NCBI RefSeq assembly: GCF_036898095.1
Contig: NC_090725.1
Location: 319,588,154-319,652,153, forward strand
DNA: 64,000 nt
From: Palaemon carinicauda
Lineage: Eukaryota > Arthropoda > Malacostraca > Decapoda > Palaemonidae
Reading direction: 5' to 3'
In this document: piece by piece, positions 10,282 to 21,100 of the stretch
Position numbering within the stretch: position 1 is the first letter of the stretch
Layout of the letters: each line of letters begins with the position of its first letter
Notes under the pieces: generated by a model
What the model was told of the DNA's origin: nothing
Databases searched by the model: none
What the model saw: only the letters and a program-made list of their open reading frames with translations
Made by a program: the position numbers and the translations under genes

Positions 10282-12210
10282 CTGCTTTCGCCTTCAGGCA
10301 CTGGGTGCCAGACTCCTCAAATTCTGGCAAGCGTGGGAGAAGAGAGGGGCAGACCAATGGTCAATTCAGATCTTGAGGGAGGGTTACAAGATCCCCTTTC
10401 TAGGGAGCCCTCCCCTGGTCTCAGTGCCCATGGATCTCTCTCCCAGATACAGGGAGGAGGCAAAGAGACAAGCTCTTTCGAACCAAGTGTCTCTTATGTT
10501 AGAGAAAGGGGCCATAGAGAAGGTTCAGGATATCCGTTCACCTGGTTTCTACAATCGGCTATTCCTGGTACCCAAGAACTCGGGGGGATGGCGTCCAGTT
10601 CTGGACGTGAGTGCGCTGAACAGGTTCATCATCAAAACAAAGTTCACCTTGGAGACTTCGAAGTCAGTGTTAGCAGCAGTAAGGAGGGACTACTGGATGG
10701 TCTCATTGGACCTTCGGGACGCCTACTTCACATCCCCATCCATCCGAGCTTCAGACCCTACCTCAGGTTCGTTTTCATTGGAGACGTCTTCCAATTCAGA
10801 GCCCTATGCTTCGGTCTTTGCACAGCACCTCAGATCTTTATGAAGCTCATGCTGAATGTAGCAAAGATCTTACATTCAAGGGGCATAAGAGCCTCCCTGT
10901 ATCTCGACGACTGGCTTCTCAGAGCGCACTCTTACAATCACTGCCTGAAGGATCTTCAGACGACCTTGGACCTTGCGGAAGAGCTTGGTCTCCTGGTAAA
11001 CAAGGAAAAGTCTCTCTTGGTTCCATCTCAAGAGATTCTATATTTGGGGATGACGATACGGAGTCAGATTTTTCGGGCTTTTCCGTCTCCCTCAAGGATA
11101 GAGCAAGCCAAGTTGAAACTGAGTTCGTTTCAAAGCAAGCAAGTTTGCTCAGCAATGAAATGGATGAGTCTGATTGGAACCCTCTCCTCCTTGGAGCAGT
11201 TCGTCCCACTGGGAAGGCTGAACCTTCGTCCTCTCCAGTTCCATCTCAACAGCCATTGTGACAAGGAGAGGGACTTAGAATCGATTTCCATTCCTATCAC
11301 GAACCCCATCAAAGTCTGCCTTCGGTGGTGGGAGGAATCAGACAATTTCCAGGAGGGCCTCGATTTGTCAATGAAAAGCCCAGATCTTGTGTTATGCTGC
11401 GACGCCTCGGACATGGGATGGGGAGCAACTCTAGACAAATTAGAAGTCTCGGGTCTTTGGACAGAACCCCAGAAATCTTTGCATATCAACCACAAGGAGT
11501 TATTGGCAGTGCTTTTAGCCCTCAGAGGTTTCGAGGCTTTAGTCACCAACAAAGTAGTTCAGGTCAATTCGGACAACACGACAGCATCGGCGTACATCTC
11601 GAAACAAGGGGGAACACACTCGATTTCTCTGTACGAGACGTCAAGGACTCTCCTGATGTGGGCAAGAGAGAGAAATATTATTCTTTTCACGCGTTTCATT
11701 CAAGGGGAGAAAAACGTTATGGCAGACAGTCTCAGCAGATGGAATCAGATCCTTCCAACAGAGTGGACCCTCAACCTTCAGGTGTGCAAGAGCCTGTGGC
11801 GTCTTTGGGGTCGTCCTTGCATAGACCTCTTCGCAACCTCAAAGACGAAGAGGCTAGAGGCTTATTGCTCCCCTGTTCCAGATCCGGAAGCAGTCCACAT
11901 AGACGCGTTTCTTTTGGACTGGTCCAATCTAGATCTCTATGCATTCCCTCCTTACAAGATCCTGTACAGGGTAATACAGAAATTTGTGACATCCAAAGGA
12001 ACCAGGATGACCCTTGTGGCTCCCTATTGGCCGTCAAGAGAATGGTTCACAGAGGTACTGGAATGGGTGATAGACACCCCAAGAATTCTTCCTCTAAGAG
12101 CAGATGTTCTCAGACAACCCCACTTGGAAAGATTGCATCAAAATCTCCACGCTCTTCAGCTGACTGCCTTCAGACTATCGAGAGACTCGCTAGATCTAGA
12201 GGCTTTTTGA
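10100..12210 (+). pseudogene. pol: DIRS element 1 reverse transcriptase-RNase H, single frameshift
   Basis: Copies the element RNA into DNA and degrades the template. RT motifs include LVPKNSGGWRPVLDVSALNR (from about 10569), LDLRDAYF (10706-10729) and YLDD at 10900-10911. RNase H follows with CCDASDMGWGA (D), NHKELLAVLLAL (E) and VNSDNTT (D). The C-terminal module has PCIDLFATSKTK and APYWPSREWF, which is characteristic of DIRS pol proteins. The N-terminal third is in frame 2 and the rest in frame 1. The switch falls within 10727-10731, where a C appears to be missing compared with other copies (a TTC-CAC type junction reads TTCACA). Apart from this the frame is open to the stop at 12208-12210, so the lesion looks young. 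Confidence 0.92.
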
Positions 12211-12224
12211 AGGAGGAAGCTTAA

Positions 12225-13235
12225 GATATTGCGAGAGCAAGAAGGACTTCGACCATCAAGGTCTATCAATCTAAGTGGAAGGTTTTCAGAGAGTGGTGTA
12301 GAGTCAACTCTCTTTCCTCATCCAGTACCTCTGTAGCTCAAATTGCAGATTTCCTGCTTTACCTTCGAAGGAAATGCAATTTCTCCTCCTCTACTATCAA
12401 AGGCTATAGGAGTATGTTAGCTACTGTGTTTAGGCATAGAAGCCTTGACCTCTCTGACAATAAGGATCTACAAGAGCTTCTCAAGTCTTCCGAGACTTCA
12501 AAACGTCGGATCCAAGATTCTCCAGCCTGGAATCTGGATATTGTTTTGAAATTTCTCATGAGCGACAGGTTTGAGCCACTGGGTTCAACTTCCTTGAAAG
12601 ACTTCTCTATGAAGACTTTATTTTTGGTCAGTCTTGCGACGGCCAAAAGAGTGAGCGAGATCCATGCGTTTAGCAAAAACATCGGATTTCGTAATGGCAA
12701 AGCTGTCTGTTCCTTGCAGTTAGGCTTTCTTGCCAAAAACGAACGCCCTTCTCAACCTTGGCCTAAAGCATTCGAGATTCCAAATCTTACGGATCTGGTT
12801 GGAGATGAGGTAGAAAGTGTCTTGTGCCCAGTTAGAGCTCTAAGATGCTACTTGGAGAGAACAAGAGATTTACGAGGCAAGTCTGAATCTTTGTGGTGTT
12901 CAGTCAGGAAGCCCTCTTTACAGATGTCTAAAAACGCCTTGTCTTATTTCGTCAGGCTTTTAATTAGGGAAGGTCATATTCATTGTAATGAATCAGACCT
13001 TGGGCTTTTAAAGGTCAAGTCGCATGAGGTCAGAGCGGTGACAACGTCGGCTGCTTTCAGGCAGAACAGATCTCTGCAAAGCATAATGGACACGACCTTC
13101 TGGAGGAGCAAATCCGTGTTCGCGTCGTATTATTTGAAAGGTGTTCAGACTTGTTATGAGGACTGTTTCACTCTGGGTCCATTCATAGCAGCGAGTGCAA
13201 TAGTGGGTGAAGGATCCACCACTATGTTCCCATAA
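12225..13235 (+). pseudogene. DIRS element 1 tyrosine recombinase, catalytic core intact
   Basis: Integrates the circular DNA copy by a phage-integrase-type reaction. Downstream of 12225 the frame is open to TAA 13233-13235. Visible catalytic residues are Arg in ATAKRVSE (codon 12648-12650), HEVR at 13023-13034, Trp in TFWRSKS (13101-13103, in the H/W position) and a Tyr pair at 13128-13133 as nucleophile. The N-terminal SAM-like region includes YQSKWKVFREWC and STIKGYRSML. Upstream, the same frame continues through RLARSRGFLKEEA, which overlaps the end of the RT frame, but is cut by TAA at 12222-12224. In family B the corresponding position is read through, so this stop probably removes the N-terminal residues. 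An internal ATG (12414) would leave a shortened protein. Confidence 0.88.
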
Positions 13236-13605
13236 TCCCAATAACCTTTTCTTCTCTTGGTACTTTTAATTGTTTTTTTTGGTTGTTTGTGGAGATTGTG
13301 ACAGTCTTCCACAATCATTGATTTTGTCAGGTGGTCATGTTTGTGCCATGAGAGCACCCGGATTTGGTTATTGGAGGAGGTTCTGTCATGATGAGGTTTT
13401 GACACCGGTTTGACAGTCCCTTCCAGGTCTTCAGCCCCCTGGGAGGATCGCTGGATCTCATAAGGCTAGCAGACATAATGAGGCAGAGTATCATTGAAGT
13501 CAGCTTCCTTATCAGGTACGAACCCTTAAGTTTTGTTTTAATTAACTCTTTAAGTAGAATTCCAGATATGCTAGCTGTCTCTAACCCTCCACCAAAGGTG
13601 TTAAT

Positions 13606-13710
13606 CAGCTATATATATAACTATCGGGTAAGTCTTGTGTTTAAAAATGATATTTTCATTAATAAAATAAATTTTTGAACATACTTACCTGGTAGTTACA
13701 TATAATTTTA
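13606..13710 (+). repeat. Internal complementary region (ICR) of DIRS element 1
   Basis: The left half (CTATCGGGTAAGTCTTGTGT, ending TTAAAAA) is the reverse complement of the left outer end at 7134-7165. The right half (ATAAATTTTTGAACATACTT, then ACCTGGTAG) is the reverse complement of the right outer end at 13880-13930. In the DIRS replication model this template restores both non-identical ends and allows circle formation. Confidence 0.93.
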
Positions 13711-13745
13711 GTCCCACCCTCCTCCCCTCTAGAGACTAGAGGCAT

Positions 13746-13930
13746 GGAATATATGAGGGTCACTGGAATGGTTCCCAGGTACCTCGCTAGGGTGCAGGGG
13801 TGGTACACCTGTCTATCCAACTGGCGGTTGGCGCGAGTTTCGAATTTTCTGCCGTTGACATCGGGACGTAAGCTATATATATAACTACCGGGTAAGTATG
13901 TTCAAAAATTTATTTTATCAATGAAAATAT
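13746..13930 (-). repeat. Right inverted terminal repeat of DIRS element 1
   Basis: Reverse complement of the left ITR from GGAATATATGAGGGTCACTG inward. The outer 40 bases (to about 13930, ATCAATGAAAATAT) are unique to this end and match the ICR. The 119 bp from here to the next element hold no gene. Confidence 0.92.
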
Positions 13931-14049
13931 AATTTTTCAACTACCGTACCTTTAAATTACTACATTATATGTAATGATCCACTGGGCTTGAAAGCGCAGC
14001 TCAGCTTGCACTGCTTGCCAGAACATAGCAGCAGTGATTTAATGTTATT

Positions 14050-14290
14050 TTGTTCCGTAACTGAAATACAAACCACGCTATTTAATATGGGTAATTACTT
14101 TCGGCATAGCTGAAATGACGAGCCATTAGATTTTTAATGAGGGTTTACTACCCCACCGCTAGTTAGCGGGGGGGGGGGTGAGGAGGGGTAGCTTGCTAAC
14201 CCCCCCGCCCTCACACACACCTGTGATTTAGCTCACTTTGCCATCGGCTCGGGTGACGGTCGGACGTGTCCGCTTTCACCCTCGCTTTTG
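14050..14290 (+). repeat. Left inverted terminal repeat of DIRS element 2
   Basis: Begins TTGTTCCGTAACTGAAATAC and includes GAAATGACGAGCCATTAGAT. A stem-like stretch follows, with CGCTAGTTAGCG next to an 11-G run and later a C run. It recurs in reverse complement at 28995-29275, but the outermost 35-50 bases differ and instead match the ICR. Confidence 0.9.
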
Positions 14291-14299
14291 TTGATCAGC

Positions 14300-14340
14300 C
14301 ATTATTAATCTTTCTTTGCTTTTTCTTTTTCCAGAGTGCT
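14300..14340 (+). promoter_or_regulatory. Putative 3' splice site in gag leader
   Basis: A pyrimidine-rich run (CTTTCTTTGCTTTTTCTTTT) ends in CCAG followed by AGTGCTTGTG, 22 bases before the gag ATG at 14363. The minus-strand element 4 has a matching arrangement (CTCTGTCTTTCAG then AGTGTGTG, near 60540-60570). A leader intron is an inference. No donor site is proven. Confidence 0.35.
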
Positions 14341-14933
14341 TGTGAAGTTGGCCTCTGCCAACATGCGTAAGTGTCCTGGTTTACCTGACCGCCCTTGTGG
14401 CACATTTATGTCGGCGGTCGACACAGATCCCCACACCTTGTGTCCTCATTGTAGGGGCCAACGGTGTGATAGTGTTAACGTATGTGGTGAGTGTAGGGAG
14501 TGGTCTACCTCCCAGTGGGAGAGGTTTTCTCGGCGCCAGAAGTAGTCCAAAGGGGATATTTCTCCTTCAAAGGTTTCTTAGAAAAGAGAAAATCCCAAGG
14601 ACTCTTCCTCCATTGCCCAAACCTCCTCCAAAGCTCCCACTCGATCGGTTTCTCCCGAGAAGCCGTCGAGTGGTAGCATAGACCTTAGTTCTGTTGACCG
14701 ATCCTGGGGTGTGGGAGAGGGAGTTGCCTCCCATAGCGAGGCAGCTCCTCCTCCTCCCCTGGAGGAGGATATTTCTTTTTGTCTGTTAATAATAATGATT
14801 TGTTACAGCTTTGGGCTTCCTTGGGGCTTCAGGATTTGCCCTCAAAGGAAGCTCTGTTTGACATGATCAAGTTGGGAGCAGCCGTCAAACAGTCGCCGGC
14901 GGTAGCAGAGACCGATCCTCTGTCTATCGTTGA

Positions 14934-15386
14934 CGTTGTTGTGACAGAGGCTTCTGATGTGTTATCTCAGACCTCTGCTTCTGATGTTGCTGCGGTAGCT
15001 GAAGGCTTAGTTTCCCCTCTGAATATCCTTCGAGGGAGAAACTATGTCCTACGGTCTCTCCTGCCGGTGATTCTCCCCCTCGGGGGTGTTCACTCACTGA
15101 GACTCCTCTTCGGAGGACTGCTGATGGTCAGCTTGCTGACCTTACGGCCCCCAATCTGTCTTATCGTCTACGTTGTTGTGACAAAGGCTTCTGATGTGTT
15201 ATCTCAAACATCTGCTTCTGATGTTGCTGCTGTAGCTGAAGGCTTAGTTTCCCCCTCTGAATATCCTTCGAGGGAGAAACTAAGTCCTACGGTCTTTCCT
15301 GCCAGTGATTCTCCCCCTCAGGGGTGTTCACTCACTAAGACTCCTCTTCGGAGGACTGCTGATGGTCAGCTCGCTGACCTTACGGC
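14934..15386 (+). repeat. 237-bp tandem duplication within gag
   Basis: Copies begin at 14934 and 15171, both CGTTGTTGTGAC followed by a near-identical run through GAAGGCTTAGTTTCCCC to TGACCTTACGGC. The period of 237 is 79 codons. The first copy lacks one base after the GLVSP codons, so the two copies are read in different frames in their second half. Confidence 0.92.
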
Positions 15387-15513
15387 ACGCAGAGGGCGTA
15401 TAAGGCGGAAAGCTCGCCTTCCCCTTCGCCGTAGAGGTCTTCCTTCACCTCACAAAAGGTGTTAGGAGGCGCCTCTTTGGCTCGTCATCTCCGCAGTCCT
15501 CCACAGAAGAACC

Positions 15514-15528
15514 TCGTCGTCGTTCACC
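15514..15528 (+). repeat. Left target-site duplication of the non-LTR element
   Basis: TCGTCGTCGTTCACC is repeated exactly at 22046-22060, directly after the TCAA tail. The flanking sequence on either side reads as continuous DIRS gag. Confidence 0.92.
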
Positions 15529-16361
15529 CTCTTAATGAGAGAATGCCTTGATGAAGTCATTGAGCTTCAGCACGGCATTTCATTCCCGTGCTGAATCTTG
15601 GTGACGGGCAAGAGGGCTCTCGAACTTCGGGAAATTGCTCCCCCAGTTCGAATCTAAATTTCTCTCTTTCATCTTTTTCTTCTGCTTAATATTACTTCGA
15701 CCTTCTCCTAATTTTATCAAATTTCCTTTCTTTCATCTTGCTGTCCTATCTCTATGATTATTATTTTTCTTAGTTATATATATATATGTAGATGTATGCA
15801 TATATATATATTTATTTATTTTATTTGTTCATTTATTTTTTTATCTATTTTTTCTATTTTATTTAAATGGCGTGGATATTTCCACATTCGTTATTACTGC
15901 CTGCTTAGATGAATGGGAGAAGGGATCACGGTTGGGAGGTATTCGCATTCAAAGCTATATATGAGAGTATTGGATGATCTCAGCCATCCCAAAGATGGTT
16001 TGGACCTTTTTGGCGGAACTACTCTCAAGGGTTGGGTCATCGGAATCCAGGGGGATCCAATCCTTGAGGTGGGACTCTTGGCTTTTGGCCGGAAGCCCAT
16101 CATTACAGATATGGGGAGGATGATTCCATATTACTTTGGTCTCAGTCCTAACAGGCGGGTTTAGCTTACACCTGTGCCTCTATATCTGTTTTGATGCTAT
16201 CCTTCGGGTAGGGTATGGAGTGGACCATCGGGGAAATATACTCTCATTGTGCCGATAGTGGCGAATGCAAATTTCCTTTCCAACGTATGATACTTTCTTA
16301 TAATTCTCAAGCAGGTACCCCAACAAAACAACAAAAAAACCTGAAAATCCCTCCCTTAAAT

Positions 16362-18177
16362 ATGGACCCTTCAAATACTGACTCCCCATCCCCTGGATTT
16401 GCTGACTCCCCCCCGGCACTGTTGACGACTTCTGCTACTGAAATTAAGGAAAACTCTGTTGACGACCTTCGAACTAAAAAGGACCACTCTACTGATGTTA
16501 AAAAATCTAGCAATTTGGGTAACACAGGGAAACTACGATTCCTTCATGTTTCCCAAATCCCATTAGAGACAAATTATGATGATATATATAGAGCATTTGA
16601 GTGCTATGGATTGATAAAATAAAATACGGATGCGACTTGGAGATGAAAAATGGGACTCTTGGATATCTTTTGAAAGTCATGATGAAGCGTTTAATGCCAT
16701 AAGTAATATTAGTAGTATCAAAATTAACGAATTGAACATCATGGGAGCTCTTTGTGATAAGGTCCCAAAGGAATTGGATGTGTACAAACCTGCTGATTGG
16801 TTTGAAAAAGATAGAAATGTACCCATGCCTTCACAGAGAAAACCCAAACCACCAATGTGGCTCTTAGCTGAACCTAAAGGGATAATAGGGAATTATTTTA
16901 AGATATGTAAGTTTATCCAAAAAAAAGTAGGAACCATAGCACCTGGAGATATATCTCGTTTTGGGAAGAACAGTTATCTCATCCATGCCAAATCTTCGAC
17001 TCAGTCTGCAATACTGTCTAACTTACAGACAGGCAGTGATGAAATTACATTGGAAATGAAACCTCATCTTAATTTTAGTTATGGAAGGGGAGTGGTCTTT
17101 AATAAGGACCTATACGAATTTACAGAGGAGGAGATACTTTCTATGTGTCCATTAAATGTATGGAAAGTGCATAAGGTTCCTGGAACTTCAATGATTATAC
17201 TTACTTTCCAGGATGCTGATGTACCTTTCCATATTTTTATTGAAAATGAAAGGATTAAAGTTCGACCTTTCAAACAAAAGCCCCTGCAATGTTTTAATTG
17301 TTTTAAATTTGGACACCCATCCAAAGTTTGCAAAAATGGAAAAATGTGTGGTATTTGCTCCAAAACTTATCATGGAGAATGTACACTTGAGGCCAGGTGT
17401 TCAAATTGCAATTTGAATCATAAATCAACTGATAGGATATGCGAACTGTATAAGTTGGAGGAAGCTGCCCTAAACAAATCAAGTTTAGAACACATAAGTG
17501 TGGGACATGCAAAAAGAATGTTGAATAAATCAACCAGCTATGCAAAGGCCTTAAAATCAAAGGTAAATTTACCACAGGAGACAGCAACCCCACCTAGCAC
17601 TGCCAGTAATTCTAAGAAAAGAAATACAACCTTTGATGATAAAGTACTGCATGACAAAGTAATCGTATTGCCTTCTGAGGCTTTGCCACAGCGTATTAAA
17701 ATTGGGTCATTGCCCATTTCTGTACAGCCTTCGTCCCCCATTACTAACATTAGTACTAACCTCTCCCAGGCCATGTCCTTGCCTGATTTGATGGAGATGC
17801 CACCTGACACTAAGTTACCAGGTGCACCTGTATTGGGGAAGGTGCAAAAACCTGGTAGCTCGAAACCTACTAATCGGAAAAGAGAGAGACCTCCATCTCT
17901 CTCACCCCCTTCCATAAGAAATATCAAAATTACGACGTCAAATAAATATGATGATTTGTCTGTTGATATTTCTGATCTGGAAGTAAATTTAAATAAATCG
18001 GAAATTCAAGTGGAGGTCCACCAACCTCCTCAACAATCAGATCAAAAAGACAAAAAGAAAATCATAAATTCTAAACCCAATCTATCAAGACCTTCTTTAA
18101 TAAAACCACCTAAAAATAGTGTTAGATCAAAAACTGCTAATGGGAAGACTCCATCCAAGGGGTCTACCAAATTATAA
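16362..18177 (+). pseudogene. Non-LTR ORF1 RNA-binding protein, one frameshift
   Basis: The ORF1 product binds the element RNA. From ATG 16362 the frame runs into an RRM-like segment (LRFLHVSQIPLETNYDD...FECYGLIK) and hits TAA at 16620-16622. The adjacent frame continues the same domain (MRLGDEKWDSWISF, then SHDEAF). A single extra T at about 16620 in an A-rich run explains the break. Downstream there are three zinc knuckles: CFNCFKFGHPSKVC (from 17289), CGICSKTYHGEC (17347) and CSNCNLNHKSTDRIC (17401). A Ser/Pro/Lys-rich tail follows to TAA 18175-18177. An upstream in-frame ATG at 16215 exists, but the 16362 start is nearer to the expected length. The frameshift is the only disabling lesion seen. 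Confidence 0.85.
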
Positions 18178-18180
18178 ACC

Positions 18181-21100
18181 ATAGTTTTTTCCTCCATTTT
18201 GCAATGGAATTGTCAGGGTTTAAGGGCCAAATATGAAGAACTTAAGCTCCTTATTCATGAGCATTCCCCCATAATTATTTGTCTACAGGAGAGCAAACTT
18301 GATCATAATACCCCATGTCCTCGCGAATACATTAGTTATAGGACACCATATGATCACCAAGTGGGGAGCCATGGCGGAAGTCTCATATACGTTCGTCGAG
18401 ATGTTCCCCAAGTTTCTCTGTCTATTCGTACACCTCTGCAGGCAGTGGTTGTACAGATCGACATAGGGCGAAAATATACAATTTGTTCTCTGTACTTGCC
18501 TCCAAATGATAACATTTTGTATGACAACTTAGTGGAGGTGATTCAACAACTCCCTCAACCTTTTCTTTTACTTGGAGATTTGAATGGTAGACATCCTTTG
18601 TGGGGTGATGTTTTAGCAAACACGAGGGGAAATATCATATCATCAATTGTGGAAAATGAAGATGTGGGACTCCTTAATACAGGAGAGCCCACACACTTTC
18701 ATGTCCAGACAGGTAGCTTGTCATGTATTGACCTAGCAATCGTAAGCTCTAATTGCCTTCTCGACTTCGATTGGAGAACATTAGATGATTGGCATACTAG
18801 TGATCACGCACCAATCATTATAAACACCAACAATGGTCCACCTTTACAGGGATCGCCACGATGGAATCTTGACAAGGCGGACTGGGGTAAATTTCGTGAG
18901 CTAAGCGAAATTGAGGGGGATGCAGGACAAGTTGAAAATATCGATGATGCCATAGACTTACTGAATGGAACTCTCCATACAGCAGGAGTCAATTCAATTC
19001 CCAAAACAACAGGGTTATTCAAACGACGACCAGTCCCGTGGTGGTCTTCAGAACTAACTGCCCTGCACAGAGCCACAAGAAGATCTTTAACACGATTGCG
19101 TAGACGCAGAACTGATGAGAATTTAATTATGTACAAGAAATGTAGAGCACAGTTCCGTCGTGCCATGAAAGAAGCAAGGCGCCAGTCATGGATGTCTTTT
19201 GTTTCCTCCATTAACAGTAGAACACCACCATCTTCTGTGTGGAGGAAAGTAAAAAAGATAGCTGGCAAATTCACCCCCAACCCACCACCAGTGTTGAAGG
19301 TGAATGGCCAGTATGTAACTGAAGCAAAGGAAGTTAGCAATGCCCTGGCTAATCATTTTTCAAATGTATCCAGCAAGTGTGAAGGAGCCCCTGGTCACCA
19401 GTATAGGAGCGCTGAAGAAAAGAAAATTTTAAATTTTGCAACAAGAAGGGAAGAGTCGTATAATTCTCCTTTCACTGAAAGAGAATTTGATTCCGCACTT
19501 GCTCATTGCAACGATACAGCCCCTGGACCCGATGGAATTCCATATGCAATGATTAAACATGTACATTTTAATACAAAGCTATTTATTTTAAGTATTATTA
19601 ATAGAATATGGCATGATCATAGTTACCCAAGTGTTTGGGAACTAGCCATTATTTTAGCCTTTTTAAAACCCGGTAAAGACAAGTTTTTAGCAGCAAACTA
19701 TCGTCCTATTGCATTGACATCTTGTTTATGTAAAATCATGGAGAAGATGGTCAATGCAAGGCTGATATGGTACCTTGAAAAGAAAGGTATTTTATCACCG
19801 ATTCAATGTGGATTCCGAAAAATGCACTCAACGACTGATGTGTTGATACGACTAGAGTCTTCTATTTGTGAAGCCTTTGCTTCCAAACAGCACCATGTTA
19901 CAGTATTTTTTGACCTTGAAAAGGCATATGATACCACATGGAGATATGGTATACTTAAAACCATTCATGAATTGGGATTGAGAGGAGAGCTGCCACTATT
20001 TATTCAGGCATTTCTTTCACGTAGAGTTTTTCAAGTGAGAGTTGGGGAAACACTATCTGAGAGTAAGTGCCAGGAAGAAGGAGTTCCTCAGGGTAGTGTG
20101 CTGAGTGTAACCCTTTTTGCACTAGCAATTAATGGGATATCCAAAGCCATTCCCCAGGATGTTCTCTCAACATTATTTGTGGATGATATCTCAATATCAT
20201 TTGCTGGCACTAGAATGGCAATGGTTGAGAGAAAAATCCAACACTCTATTGATAAAATTATCCAGTGGGCTGACATGAATGGATTTAAGTTCTCGACAAG
20301 TAAAACTACCGTTGTCCATTTTTGTCGTATCCGGGGAGTACATCCAGACCCAGATATATACATTAAAGGTCAACGGATACCATGTGCAAGAGAAGCTAAA
20401 TTTTTAGGTTTGATATTTGATTGTAGGCTGACATGGGTTTCTCACTTAAAAGCATTAAAAGCTAAATGTGTTGAAGCTCTGAATATCTTAAAAGTATTGT
20501 CCCATACATCGTGGGGGGCAGACCGCAATACTATTTTAAAATTATACAAGGCCTTGATTTTTTCCAAAATTAGTTATGGTTGTGAGGTATATTCTTCAGC
20601 CACCCCAAGCCGGTTAAAAATATTAGACTCGATACATCATGCAGGTATTAGATTGTCTACTGGAGCTTTTAAAACCTCGCCTATCCCAAGTCTCCTTGTT
20701 GATGCTGGAGAGTTACCTCTAGACCTATACCGAATGTCTTCCATTCTTCGGTATTGGTTTAGATTGCAAAGACTCCCTAACTCTCTCGCCTTTCAGACTG
20801 CAAGCCTTGTAAGACACGCATCATACTTTGAGTTGCACCCAAAATCTCCTCAACCTTATGGCTTTCGGGTGAAACGATTATTAAATAGTCTGGATTTAAT
20901 TAGAAATAAGGTACTTCCATTCAAGGTATCACCAACGCCTCCATGGAAGTTACCAGAGATATCTTTTTGTAAATATTTTATTGGAGATAAGAAGAATATG
21001 TCAGACCTAGAAGCCAGGTCTCTTTTTAATGAACATGTTAGAGAACATAGAGGATCAACTTTTATCTATACTGATGGCTCCAAATGTGATGCTGGCGTTG

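Larger units (their letters stand above)
7134..13930 (+). mobile_element. DIRS-type retrotransposon, family A (element 1)
   Basis: The order is ITR, gag, RT-RNase H, tyrosine recombinase, internal complementary region, inverted ITR. The two ITRs (7134-7302 and 13746-13930) are reverse complements over about 170 bp but differ at their outermost 25-40 bases. The region at 13606-13710 is complementary to both distinct outer ends. This arrangement is diagnostic of DIRS elements, which integrate through a YR and make no target duplication. The YR core motifs are intact, but gag and RT carry frameshifts and stops, so this copy is not autonomous. The high ITR similarity points to a fairly recent insertion. 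Confidence 0.95.
14363..15528 (+). pseudogene. gag: DIRS element 2 gag, 5' part
   Basis: Begins MRKCPGLPDRPCG with a cysteine/histidine cluster (HTLCPHCRGQRC...VCGECREW) that looks like a zinc-binding Gag N-terminus. Element 4 has a clear counterpart (LCHSCRGHTC...CDECRK). Stops occur in this frame at 14543 and 14579, and the frame shifts near 14779, after which it is open to 15465 (LLQLWASLGLQDLPSKEALF...). A 237-bp in-frame duplication occupies 14934-15386. The gene is interrupted at 15528 by the non-LTR insertion and resumes at 22046. Confidence 0.82.

Noticed and set aside
7134..13930. Gypsy-type LTR retrotransposon
   Set aside because: There are no direct LTRs, no protease and no DDE integrase. 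Inverted ends, an ICR and a tyrosine recombinase indicate DIRS.
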